NCBI GenBank assembly: GCA_010279815.1
Contig: QEOQ01000508.1
Span: 5,923,770 to 5,987,769, forward strand
Length of the DNA stretch: 64,000 bases
Source: Brachionus plicatilis
Taxonomy: Eukaryota; Rotifera; Eurotatoria; Ploima; Brachionidae
Reading direction: 5' to 3'
The notes under the pieces were generated by a model, which was not told the DNA's origin, made no database searches, and saw only the letters and a program-made list of their open reading frames with translations. Shown piece by piece: positions 50,601 to 60,937 of the stretch. Made by a program: the position numbers and the translations under genes. Each line of letters starts with the position of its first letter. The first letter of the stretch is position 1.

Positions 50601-52678
50601 TTCACTTGTATTTGAAAAAAAATAAACATCATTTTTTTTTCCAATTTCATGATCTTACCTTCAAAATATTCTGAATTATAAATATTCTAAAACGTTTCTT
50701 TTTTTCAAATATAATCAAAATTTTAAAATGTAAGACTAGTTTTATGAGGCAAAAACAGTCAAAACTTCCGATGATAAAATTAGGTCGATAAGTTATTTGG
50801 TATTTTAAAATTTTAAACACTTAGAACAAATAAAATTAAATAAGGAAAGTGCTTTAATTAAATTAATTTTTTTTTCAGAAAGCAGATTTAGCCATTTCAG
50901 CATTTACAATTAACTACAAACGCCAACAAGTTGTTGATTTTACCAAACCGTTTCTAAGCTTAGGTATTAGTATTTTGTACAAAATACCTACAAGCAAAAA
51001 ACCAGGTCTATTTTCATTTCTAAATCCGCTATCGTTAGAAATCTGGATGTTTACTTTAATCACTTATGTATTGGTAAGCTTGATAATGATGGTTTTGGCC
51101 AGATTTTCACCATATGAATGGCGCAGTACTCATCCTTGTGATTCCAATAACGAGTATGTCGAAAATCAATTCACTGTTTGGAATAGTTTATGGTTTGCAG
51201 TTGGTACACTAATGCAACAAGGCTCGGACATAAACCCGAAAGCTTTGTCAACTCGACTAGTCGGTGGTGTCTGGTGGTTCTTTACTTTAATAATCATATC
51301 ATCCTATACTGCCAATTTGGCTGCCTTTTTAACCGTAGAAAAAGTCGATTTAACTATTACAAATGTAGAAGATTTGGCAAATCAGACCAAAGTACTCTAT
51401 GGTGCGTTTAAAGGCGGCTCTACCATGAATTTTTTTAAAGATTCAAAAATTGAAACCTACCAAAGAATGTGGCGTCAAATGAGAGACAACCCAGATAAAA
51501 CTTTTGTCACATCTAACCAAGAGGGCATAGAAAGAGTGCTAAGAGAAGACTACGCTTATCTAATGGAATCGCCCCTGATCGATTATGAGATACAGCGAAA
51601 CTGCAATTTAACTCAAATTGGTGGCCTACTCGACTCCAAAGGCTACGGTATTGCCACCCAGCTCGGTTCGCCCTACACCGATGACATTTCTCTCAAAATT
51701 CTGGAAATGCAAGAGAAGGGCGAAATTCAAAAGTTCTATAACCGATGGTGGAAGGGAGGAAGCACTTGCATTCGAGATGAAAAAAAGGATTCCAAAGCTA
51801 ACCCACTCAAAGTAGAAAATGTCGGAGGTATTTTTGTTGTACTTGTTGGAGGGTGCCTTCTAGCAGTAGTGGTGTCTTTTTTTGAATTTATTTACTATGC
51901 CAAAACAAATTCAAAATTAATAAAAGTAAATCTAAGACTTGTTTTGTGTAAAATTTGTTCATTTAATTTTTGGTTAAAGAAACCAGTTTGTAGCCAAATG
52001 ATAGACGATTTGAGGTTTGCGATCAAGTGTGGGGGATCCGCAAAAAAAATTCAATTATCTAGCACGACGGCAGTGTCGGTAAAGCCTTTGCCTCCGCCCA
52101 GCAAAACAGACTCAACTGGCTCTTTGCACAAAAAGCTGAGTAAATCGACCGGAAATTTGGAACTAAAAGAGTGCAAAAAGTGCCAAGAAATTTTGCACAA
52201 TGAACTGTTAGATAACATCACATCACATAACTCAATAGTGTGCAAAAATGATTCAAGATCCAATTTGTCCATTCGAAATCCAGGTTTGTTAATTGTGGAA
52301 CGCGAAGCGGCTTTGGACGCGCAAGCAGCTTTTTTAAATTCGCAGCTAAATCCCCATTTGCACAAGTCTCATCAGAAAAGTGAGCTGAAACAAAAAAAGC
52401 ACAAATCGCGCAAGACCAAGGCCTTGCTACGTGTTGATTCTAATGATGAGTCAAGCGACTATATTCAGATGAATACATTCAATAGAAATGTGAATATTGA
52501 TTCGAATCGGTCGAATAGTTCCCGCCTTAAACAAAGCATATCAAAAAGCCGTGACCAGTACGACATACCGATAATACGAATGAACAAAAACATTGCTGGA
52601 GTTGGCAATCGGCATCACATTTCGACTCAGCATAGAGACACAAGTTCCAATAGCTATCAAACATCAAATAATTTTTAA
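41627..52678 (+). CDS. GRIK: Kainate-type ionotropic glutamate receptor subunit, seven exons
   Basis: Exons 41627-41747, 43964-44158, 44211-44860, 47575-47829, 47893-48003, 48346-48522 and 50879-52678 join at phases 1, 1, 0, 0, 0 and 0 to give 1102 residues. A signal peptide precedes SSLLIGGLFSLDSQNG and an amino-terminal domain up to about 440. The S1 lobe starts EEPYVIEKDGKLQGFCIDIL (445 on), with T513 and R518 in FTINYKRQQVVDF. The pore loop is SLWFAVGTLMQQGSD (Gln at the Q/R site, about 616) and the gate is SYTANLAAFLTVE (645-655). S2 has GGSTMNFF and E733 (LMESPLIDY). M4 is about 819-841, followed by a 261-residue cytoplasmic tail. The residues that hold glutamate (Arg, Thr, Ser-Thr, Glu) are present. 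It forms glutamate-gated cation channels. A polyadenylation signal is at 52774-52779. A small extra exon in intron 1 cannot be excluded. Confidence 0.93.
42774..42951. repeat. Imperfect ATTCC/GGAAT foldback in receptor intron 1
   Basis: A run of TTCCATTCC-type pentamers (42774-42866) is followed by the complementary GGAACGGAATGG-type run (42908-42951). The two can pair as a hairpin. The pentamer resembles (GGAAT)n satellites but the arms are short and degenerate. Confidence 0.7.
45816..46043 (+). pseudogene. FLYWCH/MULE zinc-finger N-terminal remnant, first copy
   Basis: The translation contains IWEIIQTFDNADDAEKSIEK followed by SKCTKYDT. This resembles the start of FLYWCH-type fingers in MULE transposases but is cut before the Cys/His ligands. 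It lies in intron 3 of the glutamate receptor. A second copy 374 bp downstream is nearly identical. Confidence 0.4.
45916..46640. repeat. Tandem duplication, period about 374 bp, in receptor intron 3
   Basis: The sequence from GGGAAATTATTCA at 45916 recurs at 46290. Near-identity covers about 110 bp (CAACGCCGATGATGCAGAAA... block), and a second matching block GATAGAGTTTT(C/G)CATC through TTCGAATTTTTCTTATA follows in both copies. Both copies end in GTACCCAGTTTTTATT. Several substitutions and small indels date the duplication as not very recent. Confidence 0.85.
46888..47173. mobile_element. hAT-like MITE in receptor intron 3
   Basis: 286 bp with inverted ends CAGAGTTGGTCAA and TTGACCAACTCTG. 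It is flanked by 8-bp direct repeats GTGTAATC (46880-46887) and GTATAATC (47174-47181), which differ at one base. The interior is AAGTC/GACTT-rich like the other family members. The minus-strand frame across it is fortuitous. Confidence 0.8.
48979..49303. mobile_element. hAT-like MITE in receptor intron 6
   Basis: 325 bp with inverted ends CAGAGTTGTTTAAGAGTC and GACTTTTAAACAACTCTG. It is flanked by 8-bp direct repeats CGATATCC (48971-48978) and CGATGTCC (49304-49311), one mismatch. Subterminal AAGTCC words repeat on both arms. There is no coding capacity. Confidence 0.85.
49735..50191. repeat. AACCGGTT-rich segment and long hairpin in receptor intron 6
   Basis: Between 49735 and 49976 the word AACCGGTT and close variants occur several times on both strands, including GAACCGGTT either side of an AT-rich core. 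Directly after, 49983-50080 and 50095-50191 form an imperfect inverted repeat of about 97 bp with a 14-bp loop (left arm around TTAGATTTAACAAAGTAT). It looks like a foldback transposon or the remains of two nested ones. Confidence 0.7.
50421..50506. repeat. Short, possibly deleted copy of the hAT-like MITE
   Basis: Ends AAGAGTTTTTAAAAGTCC and GACTTTTAAACAAATCTG match the family termini. The interior holds AAGTCCGGACTC words. The 8-bp flanks (ATTTTTAG and ATTTTGAC) agree only in part, so the boundary is tentative. Confidence 0.5.
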
Positions 52679-53073
52679 TTGTTTTTAACTCAAAATTGTT
52701 TTATCTATTTAAAAAATTTAAATGATTTTTTTTTTTTTTCAAATAATTTTTTTATATAAGAATTTAAAATAAGAATAAATATTTAAAAAGCTTATTAGAT
52801 CATTTTTCTTAGCACTCAAATAAATGTAAATCATTCTTATGTGTCTATTTTTCTTAAGATCAATATTCAAAAGTCTTCTAACATTGTAATTTAATAATTT
52901 TTATACCTTTTTTATTTCCAAAATTTTTATCTTGAGTATAAGAAATGACTTATTGGAATATTTTAAAAATTTTATTTTTGAAAATTAAGATTAAATTTGT
53001 AAAGACTTTGAAAGTTATAAATGTAATGGTTTTTAAAGTATTTTGATTCTAATTATAAAAATAATTTACTTTA

Positions 53074-53128
<55 letters not shown>

Positions 53129-53893
53129 TAAGCTACAAACCTGTGGATCAAGGCTTGGTGTAGCTTCGCTTTGTTACCTGATTTTGTTTAATACTATTTA
53201 AAGGACCGAACGCGATCATTTTGATCGTTTATTTTATTTGCTTTTATTTCATGAACTACTGAATCTTTTTTATGCTCAGATAATCAAGTTTAACAGGAGA
53301 AAAAATCTATTATTAGTAGATTAGTTTATTAATTGATTATTATTGATTTAAGATTTATTTCATGAAATTCAAATAAATTATGATAATTAAATAATAAATA
53401 ACAAAAAGACAAATTAAATTGCTTTTTGTTAATTTTTATTTTTTTTAATTGACATTCTAGACAAATAATAATAGTCTTCTCTGATGTTCAAGACCGACAA
53501 GTATATAATTTACACATGAAACATCGCTCCTCTTGTTTCCGTTACACATTCTTATCTGGCACTGTTTACTAGCACTTGAAAATTCTTCTGAATTAAACTT
53601 TAGGCTTTCGGAGGAGTCTCTTGAAACAGTGCTTTTTTTATTTAGGGAAATATGTTCGTAAAGCCTATAGTAGCATTGACTTATATTTTAAAGAATGAAA
53701 AAAAAAAATCATTTTTCCTAAAAAATGGCGTAGAATCAAATCTCAATGCAAGTGATTTCTTTTTGCATTCATTTTTCATTATACCTTTAGCATCTGCTGC
53801 GGGCGTTCAAGAAAAAAATTCAAAAAGCAAAAAATATATAAGTTAGGTTTTTTAGAAACTAGATTTAACCAAGGTAAACCTAAAAAAATTCTA
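52679..53893. other. 3' flank of the receptor gene with an (AAT)n microsatellite
   Basis: The polyadenylation signal of the receptor lies at 52774-52779. A run of about 17 AAT units spans 53077-53127. The segment 53130-53640 is less AT-rich than its surroundings and may contain degraded LINE sequence, but no motif is readable. A 64-codon frame at 53652-53846 is not convincing. Confidence 0.5.
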
Positions 53894-54172
53894 CCGTATT
53901 TCCTCAAATAAAAGAAAGTTCGGTCATCAAAGGGTTTCTTTTATTAGAAAATTTTTCAATTCAAAAAAGTGACTCAAATAAAAGAAATTTATCCATTTTT
54001 TTTCTTCTAATAGAAACAAAAAAATGCATGTTTTACATGACAAATGACTGGTGAATTTTCTTTTAATCGAGACACATTTTTTGAGAAAAACAACTCAAAT
54101 AAAGGCAAATTTTTGCCTCAAATAGTAGCAACTTTCTTCTATTTGTGGTTACTTCTATTTGAGGTAATACGG
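53894..54172. mobile_element. TA-flanked MITE with CCGTATTTCCTCAAATA termini
   Basis: 279 bp between TA dinucleotides (53892-53893 and 54173-54174). The left end CCGTATTTCCTCAAATAAAAG pairs with the right end complement CCGTATTACCTCAAATAGAAG. Internal CAAATAAAAG-type words repeat. There is no coding capacity. It shares its terminus with the element at 11195-11354. The TA duplication places it with Tc1/mariner or pogo-type MITEs. Confidence 0.85.
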
Positions 54173-54208
54173 TAATATTTTTCTTAAAATGAAAAGCAGC
54201 CTCTGCAG

Positions 54209-54209
54209 C

Positions 54210-54252
<43 letters not shown>
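54209..54252. repeat. (AAT)n microsatellite, probable LINE tail
   Basis: About 14 AAT units with one interruption. Read on the minus strand it is a (TTA)n tract directly after the LINE ORF2 end at 54255-54660, the position of a 3' tail. Confidence 0.75.
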
Positions 54253-54254
<2 letters not shown>

Positions 54255-54680
54255 TAAGCTGCTAAAAGTTTTAACTTGTTATTAAAACTGTTTGTTGTCT
54301 TAGCTCTGACTGTTTATCTCAATTAATTGTTCCAATTTGGTACTAAACGATTCACAAAGAAATTGTGTCTCTGCACACAATTACTCGTTAATTGTCTTTC
54401 AATTCTTCGTTTGTGACCTCTAACACTTTCTCTTCTTTTTTCTAGTGTTGTTAGACCAGTCATCCTCATTCTTTTCTCCTTACGGTACGGCATATTCAAG
54501 ATTGGGTCTCACATATGTTGTATACAGCGTTTTGATAAGTGAATGTTCTTTTTAGCATAGCAAGTAGAGAATATGCTTTGGATACAGCTTGACTGGCATG
54601 ATTATTCCATTTTAAGTAGTCTGATAAGATTACCCAAGGTTTCTTTCAGGATTAGTTTTTGCAATACAATATTAAAAAAA
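54253..54680 (-). pseudogene. LINE ORF2 C-terminal fragment
   Basis: Minus-strand frames read KETLGNLIRLLKWNNHASQA, VSKAYSLLAMLKRTF, LYTTYVRPNLEYAVP, RMRMTGLTTLEKRRE and NFFVNRLVPNWNN in the usual C-terminal order of Jockey/CR1-type ORF2 proteins. At least two frameshifts and a missing segment between LEYAVP and RMRMTGL show decay. The 3' end abuts the (TTA)n tract. Confidence 0.8.
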
Positions 54681-57600
54681 TTTTCTCTTGATTTGATTCA
54701 GTGATCTGTTTAATCATCCTTTGCTTATGACCTCTAGTGCCGCCATCTTGTCCATTGCATTCCAAAGCGTGTTTTTTTTTAAATCTGGTTGTTCCACAAA
54801 ACAGAGCTGAATTCATTCGAGATCTTGAAAAATTCTATAAGGTCATCTCGCTCTCTTCTTGCCTTTAAAGTCGTCAACTATAGCTTTCTTAGTCTTTTTT
54901 CGGACTTAAGGTGCCTAAGATCGTAAGTCATTTTTGGGGCTCATCTTTGTACTTTTACTATTTGAGAAGTAGTTCCAAGCTGCAGCAGCCTATTCTAAGT
55001 GCCGTTTAACGAAAACAACATTGATAATAAATATAATGGTATTAATTTTCTTAATTCTGAGGCCATGCTTGCAATGATATTGGTTCTGTAGTATTTCTTG
55101 AAATTATACAATGATGCTGAAAAACATAAAAATAAAACTTTAATATAATAAATATCTGATTGAGCTATGTTTCAATTAATTTCAGAAAAAATAAGTTTTA
55201 ATTCTTAATTTTTTTTCAATTTAAATGAAATAAAAGAACTTCTTTTGTTCTCATGTTTAAATCTTTTGTTTTAATTTTTCATCAGAATCGGTGGAGCTTT
55301 GAGGGGACAAAACGTAGACCTTGAGATTAATTATTTTGATGAATTCTCTGATTAATAAAATTAATTCTTATAGAATTTACTTTTCTATAATCAAAAAAGT
55401 GATAAAAATACTGAGAAAAATAAATAATAATGCGTTTTATTTAGACTAAGAGAAACTGAAAAGATTAACAATAAAAGTAAAATAAGTTACTTTTCTGTTT
55501 TTTGTGATATTAGATGTTTTCAAAGTTTTAAAACGAAATGCCGACTTTTTCGCTTTTGTTTTTGATTTTGTAAGCATTCACAGGAAAAAAATTAAATAAA
55601 AAAAAATTAAAGATTTTAAATTTTGAAATTGAAAAATACACAAATTTACGTAGATAGAATTCTTTGAGAGAGACATTGAGTGATAAAGACTCAGTTGAAT
55701 TTATATTGGAAAAGAAGTTGTGGCCAAATTATGACTCATTTATTTTGAAGAATGAAACCAGAATATTAAAGAAATGAGGAAATAAATTATTTTTAATTTA
55801 CTTTTTTTATTAAAAATTTAGAAATTAGTTTTATAAATCTATCAAGTTGAAAAATACATTATTAATATATTTCGAGCAAAATAAACGGAAATAATTTATT
55901 TATACTTAAGCGTATTAAATTTTGCATAGATTTTGCACGGTGATTTTGAATTTACCCTAGCAATCAAAATTCAAAATTTTGCCCTAGCAATCTTTTTGTG
56001 TTTCTTGATGAACTCACAATTCTAGTTTTCGGGGACTGGAAAAAAAATCTTTAAGAATTGTAGCTTTTTATTGTGAATTTCAAAAAATCTTAATTAAACT
56101 GTTTATATTTTAGAAGTGAATACTTTTACTTTTTATTTGCCGTGAAATTTATATTTTTTTTTAAATTTCATGGTTTAATCTTATGTTTTTGAATTACAAA
56201 ATATGTTGTAATAACATTGAAAAAATGCGATGTTTAAAATAATTTTTTCATTTTCAAATAAAGAATAATTTTAAGTTAATATTGCAAGCTTTTACATATT
56301 TGAAATTAATTTCTTTAGTGGAATAGAATGAGTTTAATTTTTATTAAGAAATTTAAAAAAAATATTGTAAATTCTTTTTTTAACTTTTAAATAATTTATT
56401 TATTCATTTGTTTATCTGTAGAAAAATTTATGAAAAAAAAATAATTAAGTTTAAAAAGATAAAAAATAAATAAATAAAATGAAAAAAAAAGAGGAATAAT
56501 TCATTTAGATTTAAATTAAAATTCAATCGTTGAAAAACTCGATCTACTGAACCATAGTTCACCTATTATGCCAACAATTCTTGTTCTCCGATTTTGTAAA
56601 CTAAAAGTTAATTATTTTGTTCATGTAAAGTTGAACCAAAATAGAATTAGGTGAAAAACTTTTAGACCATGTAAAGAAACTGAATAGAATAGCTATTTAA
56701 TACAATGCCTAATTATCGAAACTGATATAAAAATAAAAAATTGAAATTTATACGTTTTTAATTTTTTATAATTTGAAGGAGTTTTAAAAATAGCATTTGC
56801 TCTGATCTAGTTTATCAAGTTAGGGTTAGGTTAGTCATTACCCTTTCAAAATAGTTTTTTAAACTACAAATATTATTATTAAAATTATTTAAAACATGGC
56901 TATTTTTAAAAGTTACTTCAACATTGAATACATTTTGTAATTCAAACACAAAAAATTAAACAACATCGATTTAATTATATTTTTCACTTTATACATTGCT
57001 TAATTTAAAAAATTTAATTAAAGATAAACATGAATTTAATTTAAATTTCTTTAAGCTTAAATAATTTAAGTACAAGTGAAATTGAAACTAATTTGTTTGC
57101 TGACTAAATCAGTTATAAGAAAATATGATCTTTAAGCATAGAAAAGTTATATTTAAAATTAAATTAATTTCTATTTTAAATTTTTTTTTACCTATTTAAA
57201 AATCTACTTACTAAACATAAAAATCTGTTTTAAATCTAAAATAAGAATGTGTATTTAATTTAGCATAATTAAGGATTAGGCTAGTTTAACTTTGAAAAAA
57301 AAATCTATTTTTATCTTTAAGTTTAAATGTCTTAAAAGACCTTTTTTGATTCTGATTCCATTCTATTTTTGTGATTGAATTGATGACATGATGCATTAAA
57401 TTTTTTTAAAATTGTGGCGGGACATAAATTACATAGCAAACAAAAAAATTATAAAATTACAAATTAAACTTGATAATTTGATTTATTTTTAATTAGTTAT
57501 CATATATTTATTTTAATCATACGTCAAGTTTATACTAAGTCGAATTTTTAAGGTGAACAAGCACTTATTTCTAAAATTATCTTGGCTATATCTTCGGCTC

Positions 57601-59584
57601 AATCGAATTCAGGTTTTTTGTTTCAATGCTTTTTTTTAAAATAATCTTTTCTAAAAATAAATTCTTATCATTATTTTATAATATTCACACCTAATTTAAA
57701 ATAGATATATTAAAAAAACTTCGAATGTTTAGAGAACGAGTATCTCAAAGGGATGAAAGCAAATAAATAATTTCATTTTTTTATTAAGTTATTTACAACT
57801 ATAATTTATTTTATAAAAAATAAAACAAAATGCTGCTTTAAAGTCAAGTGCTTGTAGACTTTGTATTTTATTTTTTTTTTGCTTTTCAAGGTTTAATTGA
57901 AAAATAATGTTTATCTTTGTTTTAATGTAGTCTAAAAGTCTTAAAAGAATATAAAATACTTATATTTATATTCAGCGTTTGATATTAATTAAGCCAAGAT
58001 TTGGGTACTGATATTTGTGCTAAGTTGTCTAATGGCCACGTTTCTTACAAATCCAGGTTTTTATCTCTTTCAGTCACGTTTTTAATTTATTCTTTTTTGT
58101 TTGTCTGTTGATCTTTAATTTATTTTCGTATTTTTTTTGGCACTGATAAGCAATAAATTTTCTAGGATCATCAAGAAAAGCAATAAGACTTTTATAAGAA
58201 ATTAATTTTTCGATTTTTTTGGATTTAATCAAGACAATTAACTATCGTCTTTAATATAAGATTATTGATTAAATATTTTCTTAATGGCAGGTATAGGAAG
58301 GCATATGATTATTTTTATGTTTTTGCTAAAAATAAATTTAATCTATTTGTAAATAATTAAATAAAATTTAAGTTTTAAGATCATTTTTTCCGATCTTTCA
58401 TGTCACACTAAAACTTTTTTCTGGGATACTTTCATAAGATAATTAGACAAATATTTTTTAATTTATTTTGACATCAAATTCTAAATTCAATGTAAAGCGT
58501 CCATTGAATTCAAATTGATTAAGTATACGAATTGATGGCATAAAATATTCAAATATTTTTGCTCAATTATTTTAGTATTAAGTTAGCAAATAGAGATGCA
58601 TGAATGGTTTAATTGGTTTTAATTATTTGGAATTTTTATTTGATAAATACACATTAGAATTTTAAAGCAAATTTGATTTCTAAACAATTTCCTACATTTG
58701 AAGTGAATGGAAAAGATTAATCGAAAATTCGAAAAAAATCACCAGAAAATTCTATTCGGTCCAGGTGTTTCTAATGGCCAAATTTTCTAAAAAAAATTAG
58801 AGCTTTAGTTTGTTAAAAAAAAGAATAAATTTCCAAGTTATCTATTTGTTTATTTAATGATTATTTTTAGCTTATCTTTCGAATCTAGGATTCAAATTAC
58901 CTAGTGAAACTAAAATTAAATTTATTCAATTCACAAGTTCCAAAAATGTCGATGTTTGTTATTCATAAGGCTCAAAGTTAGCTCAAAGCCAGTGAGATGA
59001 ATTTTTTATTAGTGCCAATGAATATAAATATTCATCCATAATATAAAAACTGATATCATTTTCTAACAAAAACTATATCTTTTAATTTTTTTATCTTTTT
59101 TTGTTCAGTTTCTCTTTACATTTTAGTCAAAAAAGGTAAAATTGAATTTCTTTTTAATTTCATTAAACGATTACTTATGTTTCTATTTATATTTTTTCTC
59201 TCTAATTCTCTCTACATGATTGAATACTGTTTTCAATTTTAATTTGCGTAATAAATATCACACAAATTTATGTAAGAATTTTACGCATGAGATAAGAATT
59301 CAAAGTACAAAAATAAACTCTTTAAGCTGCAAAAACCAGAATCGACTATCCCATGTATGCATGGAATTTGTGAGCATCTATCCCGTGCCATATTCCATAA
59401 ACTTTGAGATTTTGTCTGATCACTAAAACTTGATTGTGTACCTTTCTAGAGTACAGCTCTACCTAGTTTTTACAAAGTTTTCTTGCTTAATTTTAGACTT
59501 TCTATTTTCCGACTGTGAACAATTTTCTATTTAAATTTTTTTTTTTTTTTAACAAAATTAATATTTTTTTATTATCTAGCAAAA
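54681..59584. other. Large intergenic region
   Basis: The first few hundred bases (to about 55000) are less AT-rich and may continue the LINE relic without readable motifs. The remainder is AT-rich with no supported gene. A 68-codon frame at 59220-59426 lacks motifs. The sequence TTTTTTATTATCTAG at 59566-59580 looks like a 3' splice site just before the Gs-alpha start, hinting at a non-coding 5' exon. Confidence 0.45.
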
Positions 59585-60937
59585 ATGTTTTTAAATTTAA
59601 GAAAAAGCTCCAAAATGTTTAAATCGTGCATAGATAAATGTTTAAAACCAGAAAAATCGAAGCACACTGATGAAGATCAAATGAATAAACGACGGTCTAA
59701 ACGAATAGACCGTGAGCTAAAAAAAAGTAGCCATATGCAAAGTATAAAACTGCTTCTTCTGGGCACAGGTGAGTCCGGAAAGTCGACAATTCTTAAACAA
59801 ATGAGAATTATCCACATATCTGGATTTAGTACCGAAGAGCGCATTGAGAAAATCTACGACATCAAATCTAACATCCGTGATGCCATTTTGTCAATTTTGG
59901 ACTCAATGCAACGCTTCAGTTTTCAGCTAGAAACCGAGCAACTGGTCGAATGCGCCGAGTTCCTGTTCGAAAACAGCCATCTACTCGCTTCCAAGACAAA
60001 CAATCAGGATGAAAAAATTATCGAAAAACTATGGGACTGTATTGAAGTTCTGTGGGCTGACACAAATGTCAAAGAATGTGCAAAACATGGCAACGAGTAC
60101 CATTTGATTGACAGTGCAGAGTACTTTTTGGATAGAATTGCGGCAATTCGCACCAAAAATTACTTGCCAACTAACCAAGACATTCTGAGATGCCGAGTGC
60201 TCACCACGGGCATATGCGAGACCCAGTTTCAATTAAAAAATGTGAATTTTCAAATTTTGGATGTGGGTGGTCAGCGGGATCAGCGCAAAAAATGGATCCA
60301 ATGTTTCAATGGAGTGACTGCAATTATGTTCGTGGTCGACATTTCCTCCTTCAACATGACTCTTAGAGAGGACAAAAACATCAATCGTCTGAGAGAGTCA
60401 CTGAACTCATTCAGACAAATATGGATCAATCGATATTTGTTCAATACACCCGTTTTGTTGTTTTTAAACAAATATGATCTTTTTGTTAAGAAAATTTTAC
60501 ATGAAAATTTCAAGTTGGGTGATTACTTTCCAGAGTACAATGACTTTGAGATGCCCAAGAAGATAAACCGCGAGTTGCTTATTGAAAACGAGCATCCAGA
60601 AGTAACTCGAGCAAGACTTTTCATCCATGAACAATTTTCAAACATCACCAACGAGACCCTATTTGATTCAATTCACACATTTGCAGTCAACGAAGCTCAA
60701 TCGGTTCGCAACAACGAGGAAACAATTTTAAATAATGAGTTGAGTGAAAATTTGGAATGCAAAATTCTTGACCAGTTCAAAAAAAGCTACTATGGATTCG
60801 AATTGGACAAAATTAGCGGAAAATTTTGCATTCCTTACACTACATGTGCCATTGATACTGATAATATAAACCGAGTGTTCAATGGATGCAAAGAAATACT
60901 CAAAAAAGAGCACTTGGAAAAGTCTGGTCTTATTTAG
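59585..60937 (+). CDS. Divergent Gs-type heterotrimeric G protein alpha subunit, intronless
   Basis: A single 450-residue frame holds all nucleotide-binding motifs. They are the P-loop GTGESGKST (60-68), switch I LRCRVLTTG with the catalytic Arg at 204, DVGGQRDQRKKWIQCFNGVT (226-245) with Gln 230, NKYD (295-298) and TCAIDT (420-425). Switch II and the TCAIDTDNINRVFNGC stretch are closest to Gs. Gs activates adenylyl cyclase at the plasma membrane. Oddities: there is no Gly-2, although Cys 15 and Cys 19 could be palmitoylated. About 45 extra residues lie between IHEQFSNI and CIPYTTCAIDT. The last residues are KSGLI rather than the conserved YELL of Gs. The whole coding region lacks introns. 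It may be a retrocopy that kept function. A polyadenylation signal is at 61115-61120. The upstream Met is taken as start; Met 11 is an alternative. Confidence 0.93.
   Translation: MFLNLRKSSKMFKSCIDKCLKPEKSKHTDEDQMNKRRSKRIDRELKKSSHMQSIKLLLLGTGESGKSTILKQMRIIHISGFSTEERIEKIYDIKSNIRDAILSILDSMQRFSFQLETEQLVECAEFLFENSHLLASKTNNQDEKIIEKLWDCIEVLWADTNVKECAKHGNEYHLIDSAEYFLDRIAAIRTKNYLPTNQDILRCRVLTTGICETQFQLKNVNFQILDVGGQRDQRKKWIQCFNGVTAIMFVVDISSFNMTLREDKNINRLRESLNSFRQIWINRYLFNTPVLLFLNKYDLFVKKILHENFKLGDYFPEYNDFEMPKKINRELLIENEHPEVTRARLFIHEQFSNITNETLFDSIHTFAVNEAQSVRNNEETILNNELSENLECKILDQFKKSYYGFELDKISGKFCIPYTTCAIDTDNINRVFNGCKEILKKEHLEKSGLI

Noticed and set aside
54063..54254. Minus-strand frame starting with a poly-Leu run
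   Set aside because: The leucines are the translation of the (TTA)n microsatellite, not a signal peptide.
59220..59426. 68-codon frame upstream of the Gs-alpha gene
   Set aside because: No start context, motif or splice link to the downstream gene. More likely 5' flank or untranslated sequence.
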